A DNA stretch of 41,901 bases from an uncultured Porphyromonadaceae bacterium (GCA_947573485.1 CANPGB010000029.1:1-41901), one strand, 5' to 3'. Numbered from the stretch's first letter, positions 9,127 to 19,143 are shown. Made by a program: numbers and translations. Notes: a model not told the origin generated them from the sequence alone.

Positions 9127-10257
9127 TCAGATAAGAGTTTCTTCGATTTCCTTGCCGATGTGGCCTTCTTTGGCGGCTTCGTGCTTTTCGTGCTCTTCCT
9201 CATTGGCAAGGCCTATGAAGATAGTTGAGAGCATGGTGAACACATAGGCCTGGATAAAGCTCACGAGCACGTCGATAAGAAGCATGAATATCGAGAAGAT
9301 GAGCGATACCACGGTGGTTGCGCCACCGGCAACGGGGCTTATGGCCGAGAAGATGAAGATAAGGAGCGTGAGGGTTATCACTATCATGTGGCCGCCCATC
9401 ATGTTGGCAAAGAGACGCACGGTGAGTGCGGCGGGCTTTGTGAACATGCCGAAGATTTCAATAACGGGCATGATAGGTATGGGGCATTTGAGCCACAGGG
9501 GCACATCGGGCCAGAGAATCTCTTTCCAGTAGTGCTTGTTGGCAAAGAGGTTGGTGGCGAGGAAGGTGCAGATAGAGAGCACCAGGGTAATGGCGATGTT
9601 ACCGGTGAGGTTGGCACCGCCGGGGAATATCACCACCAGGCCCAGGAGGTTCATCACAAGGATGAAGAAGAAGGCCGTGAGAAGATAGGGGGCGAACTTC
9701 GATGCCTTGGGACCGAGGATAGGTTTGATAACACCGTCGTAGACGAATGTAACACACACCTCGACAGCACCGAGACCCTTGCGCGGAGCATTGAAAGGCT
9801 TGCGGCGCAGATAGGCTGCCAGCCAGAGCATGATGCCGCCAACGAGAAGCACTGTGATGAAGAGCGCGCACACGTTTTTGGTGATTGAGAAATCCCAGGG
9901 GCGCGACTCTTTTCCGTCGACAACCTCCACAATCTTGCCTTTCCAGTTGCTCTCCGAGTCACCGAGACGGAAAGTGGCATTGCCGTCGGTGTACTCCTGA
10001 CCGCCGGTGATGCGGGCCGAAGAGAACACATGGAGGCCGTCGCTACCCCACACTATCACGGGCAGAGGTATGCGGTGGTGGTGGTCGAAGGGCACCTCCC
10101 AGCCGTAACCGTCGCCAAGATGCTCGAAGATAATCTCCTTGGGGTTGATTGCCTTCTCGGCGCTCTCGGCTTCGGCGTGCTCATCGGCAGCCATGACGGC
10201 CACCGGCGCAAGACACACGGCGAAGAGAAGCAGGAGTATGAGTTTGAAGCGGGTCAT
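9127..10257 (-). CDS. atpB: ATP synthase Fo a subunit, with signal peptide
   Basis: Membrane stator that forms the proton half-channels with the c-ring. I place the start at the ATG at 10257 (MTRFKLILLLLFAVC, 376 residues). An in-frame ATG lies seven codons upstream but overlaps the end of atpC and would precede a clean signal peptide. Residues 1-23 form that signal peptide, ending VMA before ADEH. An acidic, His-containing periplasmic N-terminal domain of about 100 residues follows, as in other Bacteroidetes. The essential Arg is R281 in ALTVRLFANMMGGH. No atpI-like gene lies between atpC and atpB. Confidence 0.95.
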   Translation of the reverse strand: MTRFKLILLLLFAVCLAPVAVMAADEHAEAESAEKAINPKEIIFEHLGDGYGWEVPFDHHHRIPLPVIVWGSDGLHVFSSARITGGQEYTDGNATFRLGDSESNWKGKIVEVVDGKESRPWDFSITKNVCALFITVLLVGGIMLWLAAYLRRKPFNAPRKGLGAVEVCVTFVYDGVIKPILGPKASKFAPYLLTAFFFILVMNLLGLVVIFPGGANLTGNIAITLVLSICTFLATNLFANKHYWKEILWPDVPLWLKCPIPIMPVIEIFGMFTKPAALTVRLFANMMGGHMIVITLTLLIFIFSAISPVAGGATTVVSLIFSIFMLLIDVLVSFIQAYVFTMLSTIFIGLANEEEHEKHEAAKEGHIGKEIEETLI

Positions 10258-10265
10258 GGCTGAAT

Positions 10266-10502
10266 TTAATATACACATACCGATATTACGTTGTTGTCGA
10301 CATCGGCGATACCGCCGGTAATCTCCGAGCTAAGGTTGTTGCCCGCATCGTCGGTGTAGCGGACAGTCCCTGCCGAGAGGGTTGCCAGCAGGGAGGCATG
10401 GTTTCGCAACACCGTGAATTCGCCCATGCTGCCGGGGAGCGTCACCTGCGACACCTCTCCGGTGTAAAGCACTTCCTGAGCGGATATGATTTGTAGTTTC
10501 AT
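10266..10502 (-). CDS. atpC: ATP synthase F1 epsilon subunit, short form
   Basis: Rotor subunit at the foot of gamma, only 78 residues. The sequence covers just the N-terminal beta-sandwich (EVLYTGEVSQVTLPGSMGEF, then VLRNHASLL and GGIADVDNN). The C-terminal two-helix domain, which inhibits ATP hydrolysis in many bacteria, is missing. The stop follows the last beta strand cleanly and atpB begins 8 nt later, so this looks like a naturally short form, as known for several Bacteroidetes, and not a truncation. Confidence 0.93.
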   Translation of the reverse strand: MKLQIISAQEVLYTGEVSQVTLPGSMGEFTVLRNHASLLATLSAGTVRYTDDAGNNLSSEITGGIADVDNNVISVCVY

Positions 10503-10528
10503 TGCGGTAAAGCCTGTAAATCGGTTTA

Positions 10529-12046
<1,518 letters not shown>

Positions 12047-12070
12047 TTAGTGAGGATTGTTTTTTAGTGA

Positions 12071-13147
12071 TTAGAAATGCCAGTTGAAGACAATGATGAG
12101 CACCATCAACACAAGGTTAACGAGGTTGATAGGGAGGAGGTACTTCCATTCGAGGGCAAGGAGCTGGTCGATGCGCAGACGGGGGAAGGTCCACTTGAAC
12201 CAGATGATGATGAACGAAAGCACGAAAGCCTTGCCAAGGAACCATACTACCGAGGGTATGTAGTCCATGATATGGTTGAAGGCGTCCCAACCGGGGAAAT
12301 GGAGGGGCATCCAGCCACCGAAGAAAAGGAGGGCGGCAACACCCGAAACCACAAAGAGGTTAAGGTACTCGGCGAGGTAGAAGAAGCCGAAGTGGATACC
12401 CGAGTACTCGGTGTGGTAACCGGCGGTGAGCTCGCTCTCGGCCTCAGGAAGGTCGAACGGGCCACGGTTAGTCTCGGCAGTACCGGCAATCATATAGATT
12501 ACGAAAGCGATAATTGCGGGGATATGGCCTTTGAAGATGAACCAGAGGTTTTCCTGCTCGGCCACGATACCGCCTACCGACATTGTGCCTGCGAGGCACA
12601 CCATGGTAAGAACCGAGAGGCCGATAGAGAGCTCGTAGCTCACCATCTGGGCACCCGAGCGGAGCGAACCGATAAGAGTGAATTTGTTGTTCGACGACCA
12701 ACCGGCGAGGAGAATACCGAGCACGCCAATCGACGATACTGCGATAAGGAAGAAGATGCCGATGTTGAAGTCGATAACCTGCAGACCGTTACCCCAGGGA
12801 AGGACGGCGAAGGCCATTACAGAGGCGGCAATCACCAGATAGGGAGCGAGGCCGAAGAGGAAGCGGTCGATATGGTCGAGGTGAATAATCTCTTTAATGA
12901 GCATCTTGAACATATCGGCGAAGCTCTGGAGAAGGCCGAAGGGGCCTACGCGGTTCGGGCCGAGGCGGCACTGGAAGGCGGCGCAGAGCTTGCGCTCGTA
13001 GTAGATATAGAAAAGAGCCAGCAAGGAGTAGACCAGCAGCAGCCCAACGCCGATGAGCAGACATTCAACCGTTACGGTGAGCCACCCGGGCATAAGCGAG
13101 CGGAGCGAGTTGTCGATCCACGATGTGATTAAAGAAAAATCCTGCAT
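12071..13147 (-). CDS. nuoH: NADH-quinone oxidoreductase subunit H
   Basis: Membrane subunit that forms much of the quinone-binding chamber at the junction with the peripheral arm; 358 residues. Family motifs are plain: [20 protein letters not shown], then [36 protein letters not shown] and [17 protein letters not shown]. It follows nuoCD by 44 nt, with no nuoE, nuoF or nuoG between. It is followed by atpD and not by nuoI, which is where the ATP synthase genes interrupt the nuo order. Confidence 0.97.
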   Translation of the reverse strand: MQDFSLITSWIDNSLRSLMPGWLTVTVECLLIGVGLLLVYSLLALFYIYYERKLCAAFQCRLGPNRVGPFGLLQSFADMFKMLIKEIIHLDHIDRFLFGLAPYLVIAASVMAFAVLPWGNGLQVIDFNIGIFFLIAVSSIGVLGILLAGWSSNNKFTLIGSLRSGAQMVSYELSIGLSVLTMVCLAGTMSVGGIVAEQENLWFIFKGHIPAIIAFVIYMIAGTAETNRGPFDLPEAESELTAGYHTEYSGIHFGFFYLAEYLNLFVVSGVAALLFFGGWMPLHFPGWDAFNHIMDYIPSVVWFLGKAFVLSFIIIWFKWTFPRLRIDQLLALEWKYLLPINLVNLVLMVLIIVFNWHF

Positions 13148-13191
13148 GATGCTTGTTTATTACTGATAAAGCTGTGTTTTAAGAGAAGTGC

Positions 13192-14823
13192 TTAGCGGTC
13201 GATGTCGGGCACGATATAGTCGAGCGAGCCGCCGATGGTGATAAGGTCGGCAATCTTCTGACCGCGGGTAATATGATCCACCACGCAGGCCTGCGGCAGG
13301 CAGGGAGTGGCGAGTTTGAGGCGATAGGGCTTAGTGCTTCCGTCGCTCTCGAGGTAGATGCCGAAGGCACCGCGGCAACCCTCGGTTACCTGGAACCAGC
13401 TGCCTGCGGGAAGCTTGAGCATCTTGGGTACTTTCACGCAGTACTCGCCGTCGGGGATATTGTCGACGAGCTGCTCGAGAATCTTTGCCGACTCCTCGAT
13501 TTCTTTCATGCGGCATTTGAAGCGGGCCATGGAGTCGCCCTCTGTCATAACCACTTCCTCGAAGTCAAGTTCGGGATAGATGCTGTAGGGCTGGAGTTTA
13601 CGCATGTCGCAAGCCCAGCCTGAAGCGCGGCCTGAAGGACCGGTGATACCATACGAAATGGCATCCTCGCGGGTGAGGTGGCCTACGCCTTCGAGACGGT
13701 TGCGGGCGATGACGTTGCCGGTAAAGATGTCGTTGTATTCCTTGAGGTTGGCAGGAAGAACCTTGAGAAGAGCCTTGACGTCGTCCTGGAAGTCGGGAGC
13801 GAGGTCCTGCATTACACCGCCGATGCAATCGTAGTTGAAAGTCATGCGGGCACCGCAGGTTTTCTCCATGATGTCGAGAATCTGCTCACGCACACGCAGG
13901 GTGTAGAAGAGCATTGTGGTGGCGCCGAGGTCCATGCAGTATGTGCCGATGAAGAGGCAGTGCGAGGCAATACGGCTGAGCTCGTCCATCATCACGCGGA
14001 TAACCTGCGCGCGGCGGCTGATTTCGATGCCTGCAGCTTTCTCGTAGAGCATACAGAGGGCATGGTGGTAGTTCTGGGCCGAGAAGTAGTCCATACGGTC
14101 CATGAAGTGGAGAGTCTGCGGGTAAGTGAGTGTCTCGCAGAGTTTCTCGATACCACGGTGAATATAACCGCAGTAAACGTCGATTTTCTTGATTGTCTCG
14201 CCGTCGACAGCGGTGCGGAAGCGGAGCACACCGTGAGTTGCTGGGTGCTGCGGACCGATGTTCACCACAAATTCCTCTTTTTCGAAGATACGACGGGGAG
14301 TTTTCACAATCTTGCCGTCGTCGCTGCGGGTATAAACGTCGGTAAAGTCGGTCTGACGTTCGCTTTCGGTGCTTACGGGGTTGAGGGCAGGGTCCTCATC
14401 GTAGTCCTTGCGGAGGGGGAAGCCTTTCCAATCGATATTGAGGAAGAGGCGACGCATGTCGGGGTTGTTGAGGAAGACGATTCCGAAGAAATCGTAAACC
14501 TCGCGCTCGTAGGTCACGGCCACGTTCCAGAGGTCGGCCACAGAGGGGAGCACGGGCATGCTGCGTTCACCTTCGGCGAGCACCTTCACACCTATTATAA
14601 TATCGGCATCGGTCGACATCAGGTAGTAGATACAGCCGAGGTTCTCGGTCCAATCCATGCCGACGATAGTCACGAGGTAGTCGAACTTAAGTTCGACATT
14701 GTCGCGGAGCGTGCGGGCCACGTCGTGCCACTGCGCTGCGGGCACGGTCATCACGGGTGTATTCTCTCCCTCGATAGTAGCCTGAGGGAAGAGTTTGCTT
14801 AACTTTTCGGTTATATTAGCCAT
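13192..14823 (-). CDS. nuoC: NADH-quinone oxidoreductase fused subunit C/D
   Basis: Peripheral-arm subunit of 543 residues that fuses NuoC (30-kDa type, about residues 1-165) and NuoD (49-kDa type, about 180-543). The NuoC signature EREVYDFFGIVFLNNPDMRR occupies roughly 107-126. NuoD opens with the quinone-site segment VVNIGPQHPATHGVLRF near 187, followed by CGYIHRGIEK. It ends with the family block containing ADLITIGGSLDYIVPDIDR. Such fusions (often named nuoCD) are known in several phyla including Bacteroidetes. It starts 18 nt after nuoB. Confidence 0.96.
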   Translation of the reverse strand: MANITEKLSKLFPQATIEGENTPVMTVPAAQWHDVARTLRDNVELKFDYLVTIVGMDWTENLGCIYYLMSTDADIIIGVKVLAEGERSMPVLPSVADLWNVAVTYEREVYDFFGIVFLNNPDMRRLFLNIDWKGFPLRKDYDEDPALNPVSTESERQTDFTDVYTRSDDGKIVKTPRRIFEKEEFVVNIGPQHPATHGVLRFRTAVDGETIKKIDVYCGYIHRGIEKLCETLTYPQTLHFMDRMDYFSAQNYHHALCMLYEKAAGIEISRRAQVIRVMMDELSRIASHCLFIGTYCMDLGATTMLFYTLRVREQILDIMEKTCGARMTFNYDCIGGVMQDLAPDFQDDVKALLKVLPANLKEYNDIFTGNVIARNRLEGVGHLTREDAISYGITGPSGRASGWACDMRKLQPYSIYPELDFEEVVMTEGDSMARFKCRMKEIEESAKILEQLVDNIPDGEYCVKVPKMLKLPAGSWFQVTEGCRGAFGIYLESDGSTKPYRLKLATPCLPQACVVDHITRGQKIADLITIGGSLDYIVPDIDR

Positions 14824-14841
14824 GGTGGAATGATGCGTGTG

Positions 14842-15450
14842 TTAGTCTTCGACGCCCTCTATGGGGTGAGCGGCAAGGAATTCTTTCTGTTTCTCCTGAC
14901 GGTTTACGCCGCCGAAGAATTTTTCTACCTTGATTTTACGGGAGAGCTGCATAATGCCGTAAATCATAGCTTCGGGACGGGGAGGACAGCCGGGGACAAA
15001 GACGTCGACAGGGACAATATCCTCGATACCCTTGGCCACATGGTAGCTCTTGCGGAAGGGGCCGCCCGAGATAGCGCACGAGCCGCAGGCAATGACATAT
15101 TTAGGCTCGGCAAGCTGGTCGTAGAGACGGCGGAATACAGGCACCATACGGTGAACGATGGTACCGGCGACCATCATGAAGTCGGCCTGGCGGGGCGACG
15201 AACGAGCAACCTCCCAACCGAAACGTGCCATATCGAAACGAGCGGCGCCCAGCGACACAAATTCGATACCGCAGCAGCTGGTAGCGAAGGTAAGAGGCCA
15301 AATAGAATTGGAGCGACCCCAGTTGATGAGCTTGTCAAGCGAGCCCACAACCACATTTGTACCGCTTTCCTGAAGCTCTTTTACGAGCTTCTCGATGTAT
15401 TCATTGTCTTTCCACGCCTCGTAGGGCATGCTTTTGGTAGTTACTTCCAT
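14842..15450 (-). CDS. nuoB: NADH-quinone oxidoreductase subunit B, cluster N2
   Basis: Carries the terminal [4Fe-4S] cluster N2, which reduces the quinone. The four ligands are visible: C59 and C60 in the ATSCCGIEF segment, C125 in ACGSCAISGG, and C155 in VPGCPPRPE. Length is 202 residues. The start codon overlaps the end of nuoA by 10 nt, suggesting translational coupling. The C-terminal tail after about residue 175 (EKFFGGVNRQEKQKEFLAAH) is charged and probably variable. Confidence 0.97.
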   Translation of the reverse strand: MEVTTKSMPYEAWKDNEYIEKLVKELQESGTNVVVGSLDKLINWGRSNSIWPLTFATSCCGIEFVSLGAARFDMARFGWEVARSSPRQADFMMVAGTIVHRMVPVFRRLYDQLAEPKYVIACGSCAISGGPFRKSYHVAKGIEDIVPVDVFVPGCPPRPEAMIYGIMQLSRKIKVEKFFGGVNRQEKQKEFLAAHPIEGVED

Positions 15451-15821
15451 TCGAGAGCTCCTTTCCGCCAGGCATAAACAAGACCCAGCACGAGAATGCC
15501 GAAGAATACGGCGATGCTTAACAAACCATTGACGCCGAGCTCGCGCATCCTTACCGCCCAGGGGTAGAGGAACACTGTTTCGACGTCAAACATTAGGAAG
15601 AGAATAGCAAAGAGGTAGTAGCCGACTTTAAACTGCGACATACTCTCGCCACGCGTGGGTATACCGCACTCGTAGGCTTCTCCTTTCTGAGGGTTGAACG
15701 AACGCGGCGAAATCAGCTTGGCAATCCAGAGGGCCAGAAAGACAAGAGCCACGCCGGTAAGCAGGGCTGTGACAGCCAGCAGACCGTTGTTCTCAATTCC
15801 AAAAATGGCTGAAGATATCAT
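15441..15821 (-). CDS. nuoA: NADH-quinone oxidoreductase subunit A
   Basis: Small three-helix membrane subunit of complex I, 126 residues, and the first gene of the operon. It has the conserved loop EAYECGIPTRGE, with its Cys near the quinone chamber, and the second-helix block YYLFAILFLMFDVETVFLYP. It is preceded by about 140 nt of leader below a TATCTTTG promoter element at 15961-15968, and is divergent from menA. Confidence 0.96.
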   Translation of the reverse strand: MISSAIFGIENNGLLAVTALLTGVALVFLALWIAKLISPRSFNPQKGEAYECGIPTRGESMSQFKVGYYLFAILFLMFDVETVFLYPWAVRMRELGVNGLLSIAVFFGILVLGLVYAWRKGALEWK

Positions 15822-15960
15822 ATTATAATTATTATATTTTCATCGGTCAAGAAATGCGGCGCCCGAAAAGGGCACTTTTATGGCGAGAAGAGATTGACAA
15901 TCAAGATGTTGCACAGCCGAAAGATAGCTCACGGCAGGGCATACCTCTGCAATTGTGCTG

Positions 15961-15968
15961 CAAAGATA
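15961..15968 (-). promoter_or_regulatory. Probable nuo-atp operon promoter (-7 element)
   Basis: The minus strand reads TATCTTTG, an exact match to the Bacteroidetes -7 consensus TAnnTTTG. It lies about 140 nt upstream of nuoA. No TTTG sits at the ideal 20-nt spacing; the nearest upstream candidate is a TTGG at wider spacing. It is the only consensus element close to nuoA on this strand. Confidence 0.6.
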
Positions 15969-15986
15969 CGATTTTTTCCGCAAACT

Positions 15987-16088
15987 CCCGACCAATTCTT
16001 AAAAAATCTTTTCGGGGTCTGCAGCGAAAAAAATCGGGCACGTGCCCGACCAGCTTTAAAAATTAAACAGTGCCTGTATCCCCGACCA
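15987..16088. repeat. Three copies of CCCGACCA in the nuoA-menA gap
   Basis: The octamer CCCGACCA occurs on the plus strand at 15987-15994, 16045-16052 and 16081-16088. The middle copy overlaps the terminator stem, and the first lies just upstream of the nuo -7 element. The copies are direct repeats with unequal spacing (58 and 36 nt between starts). Their role is unknown. Confidence 0.5.
16027..16049 (-). terminator. Intrinsic terminator upstream of the nuo promoter
   Basis: The perfect palindrome TCGGGCACGTGCCCGA (16034-16049) forms a 6-bp GC-rich stem with a 4-nt loop. On the minus strand it is followed by seven T (16033-16027). It would end transcripts from the 16187 promoter before they reach the nuoA promoter. 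Confidence 0.7.
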
Positions 16089-16180
16089 ATAAAAGGCGAA
16101 GCCGCGCAGACTAAATGCACGGCTTCTTTTTCCATTTTTGAGTGCTGAAACCGGGACGATAACCGATAGCTGCACTTATT
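16027..16180 (-). ncRNA. Candidate small RNA between nuoA and menA
   Basis: A stretch of about 154 nt bounded by an ideal promoter (16187-16218) and an intrinsic terminator (16027-16049). Inside it is a stem-loop at 16098-16126: 7 bp, one mismatch, 3 bp, 7-nt loop. There is also a weaker GCACT/AGTGC pair (16141-16145 with 16172-16176). No convincing coding frame lies within it. It could be a free small RNA, or a leader that attenuates readthrough into nuo. I do not recognise a known RNA family; the ends do not pair as expected of 6S RNA. Confidence 0.4.
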
Positions 16181-16186
16181 TGTTGG

Positions 16187-16218
16187 CAAAGGTACGGATT
16201 TTATTCTTTAAAGACAAA
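16187..16218 (-). promoter_or_regulatory. Strong minus-strand promoter in the nuoA-menA gap
   Basis: The minus strand has TTTG (plus CAAA at 16215-16218), exactly 20 nt, then TACCTTTG (16187-16194). Both elements match the Bacteroidetes consensus and the spacing is ideal. Transcription would start near 16180 and run towards nuoA, but meets a strong terminator-like hairpin at 16027-16049 before the nuoA promoter. Confidence 0.65.
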
Positions 16219-16271
16219 AGGATCTTTTAAAAAGTCAGGCTCGGCGCACTCATCGGTCGGATATCGCTCGG

Positions 16272-16303
16272 TTTCGCCATTTGACGAAATTTTTATAATT
16301 TTG
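16272..16303 (+). promoter_or_regulatory. Probable menA operon promoter
   Basis: TAATTTTG at 16296-16303 matches TAnnTTTG. A near-consensus TTTC (16272-16275) lies 20 nt upstream. The expected start is about 12 nt before the menA ATG, giving a very short leader. Confidence 0.6.
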
Positions 16304-16322
16304 CACCCTATCACATATTATT

Positions 16323-17195
16323 ATGGTAAAAGCATGGATTGAAGCTATGAGGCTGCGCACCCTGCCGGTGTCGGTTGCAGGTGTAGTTGCGGCGATAGCC
16401 CTGGCAGTGCGCGAGGGCGTTTTCGCATGGCCGCAGGCAGCCCTTTGCCTGCTGTTTGCACTGCTGTGCCAGATAGCCTCGAATTTCGCTAACGAGTATT
16501 ACGATTACAAAGCCGGGCGCGATAAAGCCGGGCGCGAAGGCCCGCGCCGTGGCGTAACGGAGGGAGAGATAAAGCCCGGCGCAATGAAGCGTGCCACTTT
16601 CGCGCTTCTCACCCTTGCTGCCGTCGCAGGCCTGATTCTCACCCGGTGGGGTGGCATATGGCTCATAGCCGTGGGAGTGGCAGTGTTTTTAGGCGCGTTG
16701 GCCTACAGCACAGGGCCCTGGCCGCTATCCACCCACTGCCTTGGCGAAGTGGCTGTTATAATATTTTTCGGTATAGTGCCCGTCAACCTCACATATTATG
16801 TTATGACTCTCGGCTGGAGCGAGCCTGTATTTCTCACGTCACTCTCCATAGGCCTCATGGGCGCAAACGTGCTTATCGTCAATAATTTGCGCGATATTCC
16901 CGACGACCGAGCCGTGGGCAAGCATACCCTCGCAACAGCTTTGGGGCGCCGCGCGGTGATAGTCCTCTACTCTATTCTTGCGGCAGCCGCTGCAGCACTT
17001 ATGTGCAGCGTATGGGCCGACTTAGGCAAGTGGTGGCTCGCCGTTCCGGCTGCATACCTCATTTTATCAGTTCTTATAGCGTTTGTCATGAGCCGCACCT
17101 ACGGGCGCGCGCTCACACGATACCTTGGCATTACCTCGGTGCTGATGTCGGCCTATTCACTAATCCTCCTTGTGGCAGTTCTTTGCAATGGATAG
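16323..17195 (+). CDS. menA: 1,4-dihydroxy-2-naphthoate polyprenyltransferase
   Basis: Integral-membrane UbiA-family prenyltransferase that attaches the polyprenyl tail in menaquinone synthesis; 290 residues. The first Asp-rich motif reads NEYYDYKAGRD and the second NNLRDIPDD, both binding prenyl diphosphate through magnesium. A YSTGPWPL block lies between, as in MenA. About eight or nine hydrophobic helices follow the family pattern. It is divergent from nuoA, whose complex reduces the quinone this enzyme helps make. Its stop overlaps the next start by 8 nt. The closest alternative is another UbiA family member, less likely given the YSTGP block and the context. Confidence 0.9.
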   Translation: MVKAWIEAMRLRTLPVSVAGVVAAIALAVREGVFAWPQAALCLLFALLCQIASNFANEYYDYKAGRDKAGREGPRRGVTEGEIKPGAMKRATFALLTLAAVAGLILTRWGGIWLIAVGVAVFLGALAYSTGPWPLSTHCLGEVAVIIFFGIVPVNLTYYVMTLGWSEPVFLTSLSIGLMGANVLIVNNLRDIPDDRAVGKHTLATALGRRAVIVLYSILAAAAAALMCSVWADLGKWWLAVPAAYLILSVLIAFVMSRTYGRALTRYLGITSVLMSAYSLILLVAVLCNG

Positions 17196-19143
17196 CAAGC
17201 TGAAATTTAAAGCCGACATCTACGTTTCTACGGTCTACCTCTTTTTAGTGGCCGTGCTCCTGCTGTGGCTCACCCGCTTCATCTTCATATGGTATAACAA
17301 CGACCTATGCGGCGAGCCGGGGTTTGGCCGGGCACTCGCGCTGAGCCTGCATGGCTTGCGCTACGACCTGTGTGCGGCAGCCTACTTCGACGCCCTCTTC
17401 ATTGCCATGCGCATAATACCGGCGCCGTGGGTATATAACACTGTATATCAGAAGGTATCACTATGGCTTTACCGCATATGCACATGGATTCTCCTGGCTA
17501 TAAATATCGGCGACACACCTTACTACCGCTTTACGGGCTCGCGCCTGCGGTGGAGCAACATACTCAACATTACCACCGACGGCGACATTGCCGCAATCAC
17601 GGCTCAATATGCCGGCTCTTACTGGTGGGCTTTTGCCGCCGCTATAGCCCTTGCCCTGCTTCTGGAGTGGTTTATAAGGCGTGTGCGGGTCGAGCGCCCC
17701 GCGCGCCCGATGAACTACGGCTTGCGTGTGGCAATATTCCTGCTGCTCGGCTTCGGCACCTTTGCCGCCATGCGCGGGCGCCTCGGCAGCGGCACCCCCC
17801 TCTCGATTCCCGACGCAGCCTTTGCCGTACGCAAAGCCCCTGAAATCAACGCCGTGCTCAACTCGCCTTTCTGCATACTCCGCTCACTTAACCGCAGCAA
17901 AAGCAACACCGAAGCCGTGCAGACGTTCTACTCCGACAGCGAGCTGGCCGCTCTGCGCACAAGCCTCCATGCAGGAGCCGATACCGATAGCCTTAATGGA
18001 CGCAACTTCGTGATTATCATCATAGAAAGCGGGGGTGCGGAGTGGGTTGACGCCCTTGCCAACCGCCCCGGCAAGCCTAAGCGTGGCTTGATGCCGTTCC
18101 TTGACTCCATAGCCGAACGGTCGACAGTTGTAGAGCATGTAATAGCCTGCAGCCGCTCGTCGTGCGGCGGAGCTACGGCAATCCTTGCCGACATCCCTGC
18201 CTTCGACCCGTTCTACTTCATGCTTTCGCCTTACAATAAGAATATTCTCGATACTCCGGCTCGACTTTTGGGCGAACGCGGCTACGACACAGCTTTTTAC
18301 TACGGCTGCAAGCACGGCTCGTTCAACATTGACCAGACTGCTTTCGCCGCCGGATACACAAAGATTACCGACCGTGACAAATATGGCAACGACGACGATT
18401 ACGACGGCATGTGGGGCATATTCGACTACCCTATGGCCGGGTATGTTGCCCGCGACCTCAGCAGCCTCAGCCAACCCTTCATCGCCGCATGGTTCACAAT
18501 ATCGGCTCACGGACCCTTCACCCTTCCCGAAGGCTTCGACACATCGCACTTCGTCCACCCCGAGCCCTCGCCCGAGCGCGGACTCGAATACACCGACCTC
18601 GCCCTGAGGCATTTCTTCGATACCGCCGCCACACAGCCATGGTACAGCAACACTACCTTCATAATCACCGCCGACCATGGCAACCGCGATTTCAAGGGCA
18701 CGATATATGACAACGACTACATCCGCAACCATATACCCCTTATAATATACACGCCCGACGGCAATACCGCACCACGCCGTGTGGCCGACCGTGTGGCATC
18801 GCAGCACGACATATCGCCTACCTTGCTGTCTCTCGCCGGCTATGGCTCACCTTACATAGCCCTCGGCTCCGATATTCTTGCCGACACTTTCGACGGATAT
18901 GGAATCGCCCGCACCGACGGAGGCCGCTATATAGTAGTTGGTCCGCGCTACACAATCTACACCTCGGCAAGCCTCGATTCAGTCGAGGAGGTCTACGAAA
19001 CCTCCGCTGACCCGACAATGGCAAGCATCACCTCCGACTACGACGCCACTGCTGTCGACGCCATGCTCACATGGGCAAAAGCCTTTATACAGGACTATAC
19101 CACACGTCTCAACAACGACCGGCTATCTATTGAGAATGAGTAA
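17188..19143 (+). CDS. LtaS-like membrane sulfatase-fold transferase
   Basis: Likely adds a phospho-group such as phosphoglycerol or phosphoethanolamine to an envelope glycan or lipid; the substrate is unknown. I start at the ATG at 17188 (MDSKLKFK, 651 residues), overlapping the menA stop. Four or five N-terminal membrane helices end near residue 195, followed by an alkaline-phosphatase-superfamily domain. Metal-site motifs are N273 FVIIIIESGG, HGPF in the ISAHGPFTLP segment, and TADHGN (D496, H497). The nucleophile region reads SRSSCGGAT (322-330), without the usual Gly-Lys-Thr context of LtaS; S325 or T330 could serve. It is followed by an 8-nt overlap with the next gene. Confidence 0.8.
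   Translation: MDSKLKFKADIYVSTVYLFLVAVLLLWLTRFIFIWYNNDLCGEPGFGRALALSLHGLRYDLCAAAYFDALFIAMRIIPAPWVYNTVYQKVSLWLYRICTWILLAINIGDTPYYRFTGSRLRWSNILNITTDGDIAAITAQYAGSYWWAFAAAIALALLLEWFIRRVRVERPARPMNYGLRVAIFLLLGFGTFAAMRGRLGSGTPLSIPDAAFAVRKAPEINAVLNSPFCILRSLNRSKSNTEAVQTFYSDSELAALRTSLHAGADTDSLNGRNFVIIIIESGGAEWVDALANRPGKPKRGLMPFLDSIAERSTVVEHVIACSRSSCGGATAILADIPAFDPFYFMLSPYNKNILDTPARLLGERGYDTAFYYGCKHGSFNIDQTAFAAGYTKITDRDKYGNDDDYDGMWGIFDYPMAGYVARDLSSLSQPFIAAWFTISAHGPFTLPEGFDTSHFVHPEPSPERGLEYTDLALRHFFDTAATQPWYSNTTFIITADHGNRDFKGTIYDNDYIRNHIPLIIYTPDGNTAPRRVADRVASQHDISPTLLSLAGYGSPYIALGSDILADTFDGYGIARTDGGRYIVVGPRYTIYTSASLDSVEEVYETSADPTMASITSDYDATAVDAMLTWAKAFIQDYTTRLNNDRLSIENE

Noticed and set aside
10258-10278. 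Upstream ATG for atpB at 10278
   Set aside because: It overlaps atpC and would put seven extra residues before a good signal peptide; the ATG at 10257 fits better.
12077-14802. Plus-strand open frames opposite nuoH and nuoCD
   Set aside because: Same artefact: low-complexity Glu/His/Val/Asp composition opposite well-identified genes.
15929-16189. Minus-strand open frame of 86 codons in the nuoA-menA gap
   Set aside because: It crosses a strong terminator and the nuo promoter and has no protein-like pattern. The region is better read as non-coding.
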